Of a DNA stretch of 64,000 bases, positions 1 to 8,792 are shown piece by piece. Positions within the stretch are counted from its first letter, which is position 1; each line of letters begins with the position of its first letter. The DNA is from an uncultured Clostridia bacterium. Lineage in GTDB: Bacteria > Bacillota > Clostridia > Christensenellales > Borkfalkiaceae. Made by a program: the position numbers and the translations under genes. Location of the stretch: the NCBI GenBank assembly GCA_949290575.1, contig CASESJ010000001.1, forward strand, positions 372,001-436,000, in the 5' to 3' direction. The notes beneath the pieces are model-generated. The model had not been told where the DNA came from. It worked only from the letters and a program-made list of their open reading frames with translations, and searched no databases.

Positions 1-294
1 CTCAATTTCGGTAAGAGTTGCGCACGCCTCGATGGACGCGGCGAGCTCTTCCGTCATTTTGCCCTGCTCTTCGATTGCCTTTGCAACCTCTTCCTTGCGC
101 TTTTTAAGGTTGAGAAGATATTCGTATCTGTCGGCAAAATTGCGCAGAACCTGGTCGTCGATTGCGCCCGTCATCTCCTTGCGGTAACGCGCTATGAAGG
201 GTATGGTGTTTCCTTCGTCAAGAAGCTGAACGACGTTTTTTGCGTGGTCGGGGCGAAGATTGAATTCGGTTGTGAGTTGCTGTAAAATTTCCAT
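1..294 (-). CDS. tex: Tex-family transcription accessory protein, N-terminal 98 residues
   Basis: The frame reads leftward from an ATG at 294 and is open to the left window edge, so only the first 98 residues are present. Residues 25-40 read LDEGNTIPFIARYRKE, the very conserved N-terminal signature of Tex/YhgF proteins, followed by the DDQVLRNFADRYEYL helix. Known Tex proteins are RNA-binding (S1 domain) transcription accessory factors; those later domains lie outside the window. The ATG is 2 nt from the stop codon of the alkD-like gene upstream, so it is probably the distal gene of the repair-rich leftward operon. Confidence 0.9.
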   Translation of the reverse strand, partial: MEILQQLTTEFNLRPDHAKNVVQLLDEGNTIPFIARYRKEMTGAIDDQVLRNFADRYEYLLNLKKRKEEVAKAIEEQGKMTEELAASIEACATLTEIE

Positions 295-296
295 AA

Positions 297-962
297 TTAT
301 CTCTTTAAATTATTAAGATTATTTTTCTGCGCGGAGGAAAGTCGTAAACTTTCGCGCGCTTTTGAAATCGCTTTGTTGTGAGTGAGCCTGTCCAGCCTGC
401 ACTCCTTTAAAAAACTTAAACCTCTGTCGTAAAACTTAACCAATACCTCCGCCATCAGCCACGCCGCAGCCATGTGAACATAGTATTGCCGCGTATCGAC
501 CCTTGCAAGGGCGGAAAATATAGTTTCAAGGTATTCCTCTGTGACGTAAAAATCAAGAAGAGTTGTGAGCGCGAAGCGTTTAACGAACTCACGCTCGTCC
601 AAGAGGTATTTTTCTATATATGTAAGGAATTCCTGTCTGTGTGCGGATATACACTTGGCTTTAAAACAGTCGCATGTTGCCCAGTTGTCGATGAGCGAGA
701 CGCACATATCTGAAAGCGCAATAAATTCGTCAAAGCTCTTTAAAGAAGCCACGGTAAGTTTTATGAAGGTCACTTCGTAGTAATCGTCGGGAAAGAAAAA
801 AATTTGGTTATCGCCACAAAACTGCCTTGCAAGTTTTCTGAGCTGCGGCACTTTTACGCCCAAGACATTGACTGACGGGTTATTCAGCAATTTTTTATGG
901 AATGACCTGTACTCGGTGTCGGAAAGCTCGTTAAGTTGCGCCAAAAGTTGAGGATAATTCAT
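297..962 (-). CDS. DNA alkylation repair protein, AlkD-like HEAT-repeat family
   Basis: A 221-residue all-helical protein. The opening (LLAQLNELSDTEYRSFHKKL, then VPQLRKLARQF) and the central region with YVTEEYLETIF and YYVHMAAAWLMAEVLVK match the AlkD-like HEAT-repeat DNA glycosylases that remove bulky or cationic alkylated bases. I chose the ATG at 962 because homologues begin near this point; an in-frame start at 983 would add 7 residues. The gene overlaps the 3' end of the upstream glycosylase gene by about 32 nt and ends 2 nt before tex, which implies translational coupling. Family assignment is firm; substrate is inferred. Confidence 0.85.
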   Translation of the reverse strand: MNYPQLLAQLNELSDTEYRSFHKKLLNNPSVNVLGVKVPQLRKLARQFCGDNQIFFFPDDYYEVTFIKLTVASLKSFDEFIALSDMCVSLIDNWATCDCFKAKCISAHRQEFLTYIEKYLLDEREFVKRFALTTLLDFYVTEEYLETIFSALARVDTRQYYVHMAAAWLMAEVLVKFYDRGLSFLKECRLDRLTHNKAISKARESLRLSSAQKNNLNNLKR

Positions 963-1419
963 TGAACCATTCCTTGCTGTCAAATCTGGTGTTTGCAGGA
1001 CTTGTAGAACACAATTTTTTATAGGGTATACCGATGTCTTTATAGTGCTTTACAAAAATTTCGTAAGCTTTGGAGCCGTTTAAAATAATTTTTTCGATGG
1101 GACAGATACTTACAAGCCAACTTATGTCTGCAACGGTAAAATTTTTTATGCTGCTGTCAGAGCTTGCGTGTATCCGGCACAGCGTGACTATATCCCACAG
1201 AGCTATTTTTCTTTTAGTAAGGAATTCCTGCTTTTCCTTTATCGTTGACGGAACTTCGTCGCCGAAGAAGTCTGCAAGCGTCTTCCAGAAGGCATTTCTG
1301 GGGTTGCCGTAATAAAATCCTGTATCGCGGCTGACAACCGACGGAAAACTTCCAAGAATTAAGAGTTTGCTGTCGGGGTTTTTAAAGGGTTCAAAGCCCT
1401 CCTTCATCTCGTCTTTCAC
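931..1419 (-). CDS. DNA-deoxyinosine (hypoxanthine) glycosylase, uracil-DNA glycosylase superfamily
   Basis: A 162-residue single-domain protein. Residues 23-48 carry GSFPSVVSRDTGFYYGNPRNAFW, the active-site block of the hypoxanthine-DNA glycosylase branch of the UDG superfamily (family 6-like), and the C-terminal CSTSPANTRF matches the second motif. The expected role is excision of deaminated adenine (hypoxanthine) from DNA, opening base-excision repair. It starts with GTG at 1419, overlapping the M16 peptidase stop as GTGA; an internal ATG at 1407 is possible. It lies between mlpA-like and alkD-like genes in a tightly packed operon. Confidence 0.85.
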   Translation of the reverse strand: MKDEMKEGFEPFKNPDSKLLILGSFPSVVSRDTGFYYGNPRNAFWKTLADFFGDEVPSTIKEKQEFLTKRKIALWDIVTLCRIHASSDSSIKNFTVADISWLVSICPIEKIILNGSKAYEIFVKHYKDIGIPYKKLCSTSPANTRFDSKEWFNELSSTFGAT

Positions 1420-2648
1420 AGGTGCTTGTCCGCCTTGCCGACGAGGGACGTCGCCTTGTACTTTTCATCGAAGTTGTACTCTATCGCCTCGAAAACGTCG
1501 GAAAGAGTGACGTCGTTTATCTTTTTTACCCTGTCTTCGAAGTTGTAGATATTTCCGCTGTATATAAGCTCCTTTCCGTATAGGAGCATCTGCGAACTCG
1601 TGCTCTCCTGCGCGAAAATCTGCGAGGATAACAGCTGTTCCTTGCCTCTTCTGAATTCGTCCTCGGTTATGTCCTTGCTCTTTAACCTCGCGATGCACTT
1701 ATCTATCGCCTCGACCGACTGAAGATAATTTTCCGCATTGACGCCCGCATAGATTACCAATGAACCAGTATCTTTATACGATGTCAGATAGGAATATACC
1801 GTATAGGCAAGTCCGAGTTTTTCCCTCACTTCCTGAAAGAGCCTTGAAGACATGCTTCCGCCGAGCACTGAATTGACAATAAGCGTAGCGTCGGCGAGGC
1901 GTTCATACCTCTTCATCGAGGGATAGGCCATGCCGATGTGTACCTGCTCTATATCCTTAGTCTTAACCAGCGACTTTGACTGCAATCTGACGTCAACAGT
2001 TCTCTTTTTTCCGCTGCCGACAGGCATATCGCAAAAGTATTTTTCTACCATCTCCTGCGCTATGTCGACCGTAATGTTGCCAGCCATGGAAATAACTATG
2101 TTGTCGGGCGTGTATCTTTCGGACATGTATGCGAGAATATCCGACTTTTTGAATGACCTGACATTCTTTTTGGGTCCTAAAATGTTTCTGCCGTAGTTGG
2201 TTTCGCCGAAGAATGCCTTGCCGAGAATATCGAGACACAAGTCGTCGGGCGTATCTTCATTCATGGAAATTTCCTCGAGGACGACGCCCTTTTCCCTCTT
2301 TATTTCATCGGCGGGAAAGGTCGAATGCAGAAATATGTCCGAAAGTATTTCAAACGCCTCCTCTGCGTGACCTGAAGTCGATTTTGCGTAGTAACAGGTC
2401 ATGTCCTTGCCCGTGAAGGCATTGACCTGTGCGCCGATTGCGTCCATTTCATCCGAAATGCGGAACGCAGAACGCTTCTCCGTACCCTTGAACATCATGT
2501 GCTCGATGAAGTGGGAAATGCCGTCCTCTTCGTCGCTCTCGACGCACGCGCCCGTGCCGACTATTATTCCCATGGAAACGGACATAAGTCCGCTCATGTG
2601 CTTTACGATAAGTCTTATTCCGTTGTCTAATTGCTTGTAGTGTACCAT
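1416..2648 (-). CDS. M16-family zinc metallopeptidase (MlpA/YmxG-like)
   Basis: A 410-residue processing-peptidase-type protein. The inverted zinc motif HFIEH is at residues 46-50, and the third ligand region VVLEEI is near residue 125, the usual 76-residue spacing. The C-terminal half carries the M16 repeat (SSRLFQEVREKLGLAYTVYS). Its start overlaps the stop of the YlxY-like gene by 1 nt (TAATG). In Bacillus subtilis the equivalent gene (mlpA/ymxG) also follows ylxY, so this is conserved synteny. The physiological substrate is not known from sequence. Confidence 0.9.
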   Translation of the reverse strand: MVHYKQLDNGIRLIVKHMSGLMSVSMGIIVGTGACVESDEEDGISHFIEHMMFKGTEKRSAFRISDEMDAIGAQVNAFTGKDMTCYYAKSTSGHAEEAFEILSDIFLHSTFPADEIKREKGVVLEEISMNEDTPDDLCLDILGKAFFGETNYGRNILGPKKNVRSFKKSDILAYMSERYTPDNIVISMAGNITVDIAQEMVEKYFCDMPVGSGKKRTVDVRLQSKSLVKTKDIEQVHIGMAYPSMKRYERLADATLIVNSVLGGSMSSRLFQEVREKLGLAYTVYSYLTSYKDTGSLVIYAGVNAENYLQSVEAIDKCIARLKSKDITEDEFRRGKEQLLSSQIFAQESTSSQMLLYGKELIYSGNIYNFEDRVKKINDVTLSDVFEAIEYNFDEKYKATSLVGKADKHL

Positions 2649-3352
2649 TATTCTCCTAAGTTCTGCGGCACGGTAACGGCTTTAAGTCCGTTTGCCGCCA
2701 TATATTCGAGTATATCGGGAAGAGCTGAAACGCTTACGTCCATCGGGTGCATAAGTATGAATTCGCCCGTAACGAGCCCCTCGGTTGCCCTCTTGTAAAT
2801 TAATTGTTTGTCATTATCCCGCCAGTCGATAGTATCGCGCGACCACATTATGCATTTCAAGCCCAGCGTCGCGCAGACCGACAGCGTGTTGTCGTTGAAT
2901 GCGCCAGAAGGCGGAGCAAAGAGCGATATTTCTGTGCCGAGTATTGCCTCAAGCAACTGAATGCTCGGCTTGATTTCGTCAAAGTTCTGGCGGTAGTTCA
3001 TTGACGAATGGTCCTTATGAAAGTACGCGTGCGAACCCACCGCGTGACCGCGCGAGTAAATCTCCCTTACGCAGTCGACATTGTCGTCCGCCCAGCTTCC
3101 TCCGAGAAAAAACGTAGCCTTTGCCTGATATTTGTCTAAAATATCCAGAATTTTATATACGTTGGACGTGTTCTGATAGACGTTGAACATCACAGAAACG
3201 CCCTGAGGCTCTTTCTCGGCGCGGTAATAGATATCTGTGTTATCTCCCGAAACTTCAACCGCTCCTCCGCCCGCAAAGCCGACTATGCAGGTCGCGGCGA
3301 TAATCGCGCACAGAAAGACGTTTACTGCTATTGCTATTAATTTGCTTTTCAA
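2648..3352 (-). CDS. YlxY-like polysaccharide deacetylase (NodB fold), probably sporulation-associated
   Basis: A 234-residue protein with an N-terminal signal/anchor helix (residues 4-28) and a NodB homology domain (about 50-230). Motifs resembling MT2 (GSHAYFHKDH), MT3 (FAPPSGAFND), MT4 (WSRDTIDW) and MT5 (ILMHP) are visible. The first motif, normally TFDDG, is replaced by MFNVYQN, so the catalytic Asp pair is missing; the MT3 arginine is also absent (AP instead of RP). This matches the YlxY branch, which lies beside mlpA in Bacillus. The start is TTG at 3352. Enzymatic activity is therefore doubtful; a cell-wall or spore role is inferred from family and context. Confidence 0.8.
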   Translation of the reverse strand: MKSKLIAIAVNVFLCAIIAATCIVGFAGGGAVEVSGDNTDIYYRAEKEPQGVSVMFNVYQNTSNVYKILDILDKYQAKATFFLGGSWADDNVDCVREIYSRGHAVGSHAYFHKDHSSMNYRQNFDEIKPSIQLLEAILGTEISLFAPPSGAFNDNTLSVCATLGLKCIMWSRDTIDWRDNDKQLIYKRATEGLVTGEFILMHPMDVSVSALPDILEYMAANGLKAVTVPQNLGE

Positions 3353-3363
3353 AATCAGTTTAC

Positions 3364-3400
3364 CCCTTAATAAGAATACTATTAATATTTTATTTAAGGG
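3364..3400 (-). promoter_or_regulatory. Hairpin covering the ribosome binding site of the ylxY-like gene
   Basis: The arms CCCTTAA and TTAAGGG (7 bp) enclose an AT-rich spacer with further A/T pairing. On the minus strand the second arm is the only Shine-Dalgarno-like sequence (AAGGGG) before the TTG start of the ylxY-like gene. If the hairpin forms, that sequence is paired. The stem is short and AT-rich, so regulatory significance is uncertain. Confidence 0.35.
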
Positions 3401-3418
3401 ATTGCCGATATTTGCTTA

Positions 3419-5794
3419 TTATTTCAACGTTATTATAGTCACGCCGGTCTCGCCCTCGCCGTACTTGCCGAGGCGGAAACTTCTGACGTTTTTATGTCTT
3501 TTAAGGTGCTGGGCGATTGCCGAACGCAGCTTGCCCGTGCCAACGCCGTGAATTACCTTTATTTCCTCGAGGTTATCCATAACCGCTCTGTCGATAAAAT
3601 TATCGACCTCGTATATGGCTTCCTCGACCGTCATGCCCAGAACGTTGATTTCGAGCAATGGCGCGGACGGCGCGGACGGAATGGCTTTTCTCACCCGCAC
3701 CTCGGTCTTCTTTCTCTCGGGCGAGGTGCGGACAATCTGTAAATCTTCGAGCCTGCACCTCAGTTTTATGCTGCCGCAGGCGACTTCTGCCTCGTTTTTC
3801 TTTGCATTGACCGAAAGCACGACGCCCTGCGACTGCATTGTCTTTACAAAGACTTCCGAGCCCTGTTTTATGTTTTCGGCTGTTGCCTGTTTATAATCGG
3901 TTACTGCTTCGACGCCCTCTTCCTCACCGTATGCGGCGTCGGACAGCCTGTTTCTGAGCGTGCGGGCTTTGATAAGGTCGCCCTGCGAAAGCTCTTCCTT
4001 TGCAAAGAGCCCTTCCATCTCTGAAAGCAGCTGCTCTGCGCGCGCCGTGCGCTCGTTTATTATTCTGCGGCTCTCTGCTCTCGCTGTGGCGTTGAGCTTT
4101 TCGCGCTGTTTGTTGAGCGCGTCAATCTGCCTGTTGACTTCGGCGAGTTTTGTCTTCCACTCCTGCGAAAGCGACTGGGCTTCGGCGAGCTTTTTCTGTG
4201 CCTCTACACGACTTTCCTCCGCCTTTCTGACGATATTTTCAAAAGTTTTGCCGCCCTCGGAGAGATATCCTAAGGCTTTATCCAGAATATTCTCGTCAAG
4301 CCCGAGCCTTCTGCATATGGACAGCGCGTTGCTCGCGCCAGGAAGTCCTATCTTTATGGAATATAAAGGCTTAAGCGTGCTTGCATCGAATTCCATGGAG
4401 GCATTTTCTATGCCCTCAACAGCATAGGCAAACTCCTTGAGCGGAGTGAAGTGGGTTGTTATTATTCCGCGGCAACCGAGATTGAGAAAATATTCCACGA
4501 TTGCCTTTGCAAGTGCCTGTCCCTCGTCGGGATTTGTGCCGCCGCCCAATTCGTCTATGAGCACAAGGCTGTTTTTGTCCGCCTTTTTGCACATATCTAT
4601 GACGGTGGTTATATGGCTGGAAAAGGTTGAAAGGCTCTCCTCTATGCTCTGACTGTCGCCGACGTCACAGAAAATATCGTCGAACACGCAGACCGAACTG
4701 CCCTCCGCCGCAGGAACGAAAAAGCCGCACGCCGCCATGAGGCAGAAAAGTCCGCACATCTTTAAAGTTACCGTCTTGCCGCCCGTATTCGCACCGCTTA
4801 TTAAAAGGAAGTTATAACTTCCGCCAAGCTCTAAAGAGACGGGCACAACCTTGTCTTTATCTATAAGGGGATGTCTGCCCTTTAGGATATTTATATATCC
4901 GCGGTTATTGACCTGCGGGCAGGTGCATTTTTTGACATAGCAATACTCCGCGCGGGCATAGAAGCTCTCTATTTCATAGAGAATTTGCATATCGCACTCA
5001 AGCTTTTCGGCAAGTATGCCCACCCTTGCGGAAAAGTTTTTGAGTATGCGCTCGACTTCCTCCCTTTCGTCTATCTGCAGAGCGACGAGTTCGTTATTGA
5101 GTTCAAGCACATACTCGGGCTCGATAAAGAAGGTTGCCCCCGACTGTGAACGGTCGTGAATGAGCCCCTTGACGTGCGATTTGTGCTCCGCCTTGACGGG
5201 AATGACGTACCTGTCGCCCCTCATGGTGACTATTCCGTCCTGAAGATACTGCGCATTCCTCCCCGAAACATATTCGGAAAGTTTTGCCCTTATCCTCTCA
5301 TTCAAACTTCTTATTCTGGAGCGTATTGTATAGAGCGCGTCGCTCGCATAGTCCGAAACTTCTTCAGACGAGAGTATTGAAGTCGTGATATCGTCCTCTA
5401 AATTTTTATCGAAGTACAGCTTTGACGCGTCGTATCTTATTCTGACTATCTCGCTGTCTTCGACTGAGCTTATAGACGTATAGGCTATGCGCGCCGAACG
5501 CAGAAGTGCGTTTACCTCCAACAGCTCCGAGCAGGACAGCGTGGACTTCTTGGACGCCCTTTTAAGAAGGTCTTCAACATCCGAAAAATATTCAATTTTT
5601 CCAAGCCCGTAGCGATAGAGAAGTTTGTCGCATTCCGCCGTGCGCGCGAGCAGCTCCCTCACTTCGCCTATATCCGAAGAGGGAACAGTGCCCGTCAGCG
5701 TAGACTTTGTGCCATCTAAGCAGGCGTACTCCGCGCACGCAGACAATACTTTATCGAGTTCGAGGCGTCTTAAACTTTTTTCGTCCATAATCAC
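3419..5794 (-). CDS. mutS2: MutS2 family ATPase/endonuclease
   Basis: A 791-residue MutS2. The Walker A motif GANTGGKT is at 334-341, Walker B and signature are in LVLIDELGGGTNPDEGQALA, a long coiled-coil clamp follows (about 500-620), and a C-terminal Smr domain (about 712-791) contains LGMTVEEAIYEVDNFID and HGVGTGKLR. It lacks the mismatch-recognition domain of MutS. MutS2 proteins suppress recombination in some bacteria and, in Bacillus (RqcU), act on collided ribosomes. The start is GTG at 5794, overlapping the U32 gene stop (GTGA); an ATG lies two codons further in at 5788. Confidence 0.95.
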   Translation of the reverse strand: MIMDEKSLRRLELDKVLSACAEYACLDGTKSTLTGTVPSSDIGEVRELLARTAECDKLLYRYGLGKIEYFSDVEDLLKRASKKSTLSCSELLEVNALLRSARIAYTSISSVEDSEIVRIRYDASKLYFDKNLEDDITTSILSSEEVSDYASDALYTIRSRIRSLNERIRAKLSEYVSGRNAQYLQDGIVTMRGDRYVIPVKAEHKSHVKGLIHDRSQSGATFFIEPEYVLELNNELVALQIDEREEVERILKNFSARVGILAEKLECDMQILYEIESFYARAEYCYVKKCTCPQVNNRGYINILKGRHPLIDKDKVVPVSLELGGSYNFLLISGANTGGKTVTLKMCGLFCLMAACGFFVPAAEGSSVCVFDDIFCDVGDSQSIEESLSTFSSHITTVIDMCKKADKNSLVLIDELGGGTNPDEGQALAKAIVEYFLNLGCRGIITTHFTPLKEFAYAVEGIENASMEFDASTLKPLYSIKIGLPGASNALSICRRLGLDENILDKALGYLSEGGKTFENIVRKAEESRVEAQKKLAEAQSLSQEWKTKLAEVNRQIDALNKQREKLNATARAESRRIINERTARAEQLLSEMEGLFAKEELSQGDLIKARTLRNRLSDAAYGEEEGVEAVTDYKQATAENIKQGSEVFVKTMQSQGVVLSVNAKKNEAEVACGSIKLRCRLEDLQIVRTSPERKKTEVRVRKAIPSAPSAPLLEINVLGMTVEEAIYEVDNFIDRAVMDNLEEIKVIHGVGTGKLRSAIAQHLKRHKNVRSFRLGKYGEGETGVTIITLK

Positions 5795-7968
5795 AAAACA
5801 GCGTTCTTGCTATGTCCTGAAGTGTAATTTTTAAAATACTCTTTCAGCGCGCGCTCGTCGCCCATAATTTTTGTCAGTTCCACGGCGTTATCGAGCGTGA
5901 AATCGGCTAACGTACCCGTGAAATTCTGGGGCGCGACGAGGTCAGCGCAGTTATAAAGTTCAAACCTGCATTCATCTGTCAGATAGCGTCTTAAGGGGAA
6001 TTTTCTTCCCGCTTCGTCGGTAAGAGTATATTCCTCCCTCTTATCGCAGGTCTTGCAAGTCTTTGAAAAGGGACAATAGATTATGTCCATAACCTTTATG
6101 TTACCCGCCGAGAGGCAGAACGTATTTTTACGCGCAAGCGGACGGGCTTCGGCATAAGTCAGCTCCTTGGAAAGCGCGATATAGTCCGCCTTTACATACG
6201 AGAGCGACAACGCGTTGCCAACATTGAAACCGCAACCTGCAAAGAGCTTCAAACCGAGCTCCCGCGCAAGTTCGATTGAGTAGAAACCGTCGCAGTATAT
6301 GCCGTCAAACTGGGAAATGACGGGCTTGAGACGCTCTATAGTCCGAGTTGAAAGACAGGGCGGAAGATATATAAATTTTTCCCCATCAAATTCAGAGAAC
6401 CTTTCTCTTCCGATATTGAAATAATCTTCGGGGTGCAATATGCCTATGTCGGCGCGCACTCCCCTTAAATCCTGCGCAATGACGGCAACTTTGCCGTTGA
6501 TACCCCCGTCTGCGGGGGCTATGAAATCCTCGTCTTTATATTCCAAAGCCGAACGGTCTGTCAGTTTTTTAAAATACGAAGCGTAAACTTCCCTTCTGAA
6601 TGCATTGAGTGCGGACGCGGGCACGAAGGGATTGCCGACTATATGTATGTCGGCATACTCCACTGCAAAGGGATATGTATCGACTTTGTCGAAACACCTT
6701 GTTATATCCTCTTCTGAGGCGGCTCTGTTCAAAGCTTCGCCGCAGACGAAGTCGGATACATACTCCTTGCCGTCGACAAGCACCGTCATCCTGTGACCGC
6801 TTGCAACGCTTGCGGACAATGTTATTTTACGCAGTTTTCTACTCTTTAAAAGCTCTTGGTTGAGACTTGCGTCAGTAGTAATGAAAACCTTGTCGCCATT
6901 GCAGAGCTTTACGGAAGATGAAAGGACAAACCCGCCCTTGCACGCGCCGCCGTAGGCAGCTCCGCAGACCTCCCTGCCTGAACGAAGTATTTTGAAGGCG
7001 TCGCCCTCCGAACAGTCGCTGTTACCAAGGCAGATGTACCTGCCGTTGACAACCTTTACAACGCCGCAATATTCGCCTATATGACCCTGGACGGCGGAAG
7101 AGATGAAAGTTTTGTCCTGACCGAACGCGAGCCCCTTTGTATAATTGCCCCTGTTATATGTGCGCCTGAGCGCGGAGAGTTCGCCCTCCGCCTGCCCGCC
7201 GCTGAGCAATTTTTTGTAGTATTGCACCGCTGCCGAAACGTACTCGGGACGGCGCATTCTGCCCTCGATTTTAAAGGACGCAACGCCCGCTTTTGCAAGC
7301 TCTTCAACCGAAGGTCCGACTGACAAATCGGAGAGAGAAAGTCTGTACGCGGGGTCTGAAAAGCCCTCTCTGTCTATGCTGTATTTTTTGCGGCAGGGCT
7401 GTTTGCACCTTCCGCGGTTGCCGCTGTTTCCGCCTGCAAACGAGGACATATAGCATTGTCCCGAAAAACATGTGCAGAGCGCGCCCTGAACGAAGACTTC
7501 AGTTTCAATGAACGAGGCTATTTGTTTTATATCTTCAAGCGACGTTTCGCGCGAAAGAATTACTCTGTCAAAGCCGTACCGTGCGGCAAGGCGCGCGCCA
7601 TAGATATTATTCACGCCCGACTGCGTGGAGAGATGAAGGGTTATTTCGGGATAGCGTTCCTTTATATATCTGCCGAGGAACATATCCTGAACGATGAGCG
7701 CGTCCGCACCTGCGTTATAGGCGCATACTGCGTCGGATAGAAATTTTTTGCGCTCGTTCTCCTTTACGAGGGTGTTCATAGCCACATGCACCCTCACGCC
7801 GAGGGCGTGCGCGTATGCTGTAAGCTTTTTAAGCGTGTCGAAATCAAAATTTTCGGCAGAAGCCCTCGCGGAAAAGCTTGTCAGTCCGAGATATATGGCG
7901 TTCGCGCCGCTGTTGATTGCGGCGTAAGCGCAGTTTTCATTGCCCGCAGGGGCGAGAATTTCAACCAT
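5791..7968 (-). CDS. U32 family peptidase-like protein (RlhA/YrrO group, long form)
   Basis: A 725-residue protein. The N-terminal TIM-barrel-like U32 domain starts at EILAPAGNENCAYAAINSGANAIYLG; the cysteine-rich signature CTCFSGQCYMSSF...GNRGRCKQPC is near residues 165-190, and the C-terminal part has CPFSKTCKTCDKREEY. The long form with a DUF3656-like insert resembles E. coli RlhA, which makes 5-hydroxycytidine in 23S rRNA; cysteines probably bind an Fe-S cluster. Despite the name, an RNA-modification role is more likely than proteolysis, but the exact target is inference. Its start overlaps the HAD gene stop by 8 nt. Confidence 0.85.
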   Translation of the reverse strand: MVEILAPAGNENCAYAAINSGANAIYLGLTSFSARASAENFDFDTLKKLTAYAHALGVRVHVAMNTLVKENERKKFLSDAVCAYNAGADALIVQDMFLGRYIKERYPEITLHLSTQSGVNNIYGARLAARYGFDRVILSRETSLEDIKQIASFIETEVFVQGALCTCFSGQCYMSSFAGGNSGNRGRCKQPCRKKYSIDREGFSDPAYRLSLSDLSVGPSVEELAKAGVASFKIEGRMRRPEYVSAAVQYYKKLLSGGQAEGELSALRRTYNRGNYTKGLAFGQDKTFISSAVQGHIGEYCGVVKVVNGRYICLGNSDCSEGDAFKILRSGREVCGAAYGGACKGGFVLSSSVKLCNGDKVFITTDASLNQELLKSRKLRKITLSASVASGHRMTVLVDGKEYVSDFVCGEALNRAASEEDITRCFDKVDTYPFAVEYADIHIVGNPFVPASALNAFRREVYASYFKKLTDRSALEYKDEDFIAPADGGINGKVAVIAQDLRGVRADIGILHPEDYFNIGRERFSEFDGEKFIYLPPCLSTRTIERLKPVISQFDGIYCDGFYSIELARELGLKLFAGCGFNVGNALSLSYVKADYIALSKELTYAEARPLARKNTFCLSAGNIKVMDIIYCPFSKTCKTCDKREEYTLTDEAGRKFPLRRYLTDECRFELYNCADLVAPQNFTGTLADFTLDNAVELTKIMGDERALKEYFKNYTSGHSKNAVL

Positions 7969-8791
7969 TTATATAACCGAATTTTTTAATTACCTGCGCC
8001 ACCGCGCCCTCGTCGTTAGAAAGACTTATAAAATCGGCGGCGTCCTTAAGCCCCTCAACGGCGTTGCCCACTGCAACGCCCGTTCCCGCTGCCACAACCA
8101 TTGAACGGTCGTTGAGGTTATCTCCTATCGCAACCGTATTCTCCATTGCAATGCCGTAATGATTTGCAAGAAACTTAAGCGCGTTGCCTTTATCGTCGCC
8201 GAGCGGCGATACTTCGACGAGCACGTCCGCGCTGCAGGTTACGTCAAACCTGCCCGCAAATTTTTGCGAAAGATATTCAAGCAGACCCTGTCTGTCGGCG
8301 GGACGGCAAAGGCTGGCTACCTTCTGCCATTTTTCATTGCCGGAACCGATATACTGCGAAATGGGCATCTGAGGGTGCTTTCCGACTATGCCCGTGATTT
8401 TTTCGTACAGTCTGAGATATTTGTTGTCCTCGGGAATGTTTGTAAACAAATCATCCCCGCTGTAAGCGTTTATGGGCGCGCCCAACTCCTCCAGAGCCCG
8501 ACAAATTTCCGCCGCCTCTGCAGCACTCATGCCGCCGCAGCGAATAAATTCACCGCTCTTTATATCGGCTATGACCGTGCCCTGACAGGCTACAACCAGT
8601 CCTTCAAGTCCAAGTGAGCGCACCTGCGGAAGTATGGACGCGAGCATTCTGCCCGTACATACGGCAAAGATGCCGCCGTCGGCTATATATTGTGAAATCG
8701 CACTCCTCACTTCGGGCAGCACGCGCTGGTCGGAAGTTATGAGCGTTCCGTCAAAGTCCGAAACTATTAATTTTGCATTTATCTGAGACAT
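7961..8791 (-). CDS. Cof-type HAD-IIB family phosphatase
   Basis: A 276-residue HAD hydrolase. Motif I is DFDGTLITSD near the N-terminus, motif II is AVCTGRML, and the C-terminal motif is AIGDNLNDRSMV, with a C2-type cap between (residues about 85-190). Substrates of this family are usually small phosphorylated metabolites; the one here cannot be told. I chose the ATG at 8791, 1 nt beyond the uvrC stop, because the HAD motif I begins ten residues later; a longer frame runs into uvrC. Confidence 0.88.
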   Translation of the reverse strand: MSQINAKLIVSDFDGTLITSDQRVLPEVRSAISQYIADGGIFAVCTGRMLASILPQVRSLGLEGLVVACQGTVIADIKSGEFIRCGGMSAAEAAEICRALEELGAPINAYSGDDLFTNIPEDNKYLRLYEKITGIVGKHPQMPISQYIGSGNEKWQKVASLCRPADRQGLLEYLSQKFAGRFDVTCSADVLVEVSPLGDDKGNALKFLANHYGIAMENTVAIGDNLNDRSMVVAAGTGVAVGNAVEGLKDAADFISLSNDEGAVAQVIKKFGYING

Positions 8792-8792
8792 A

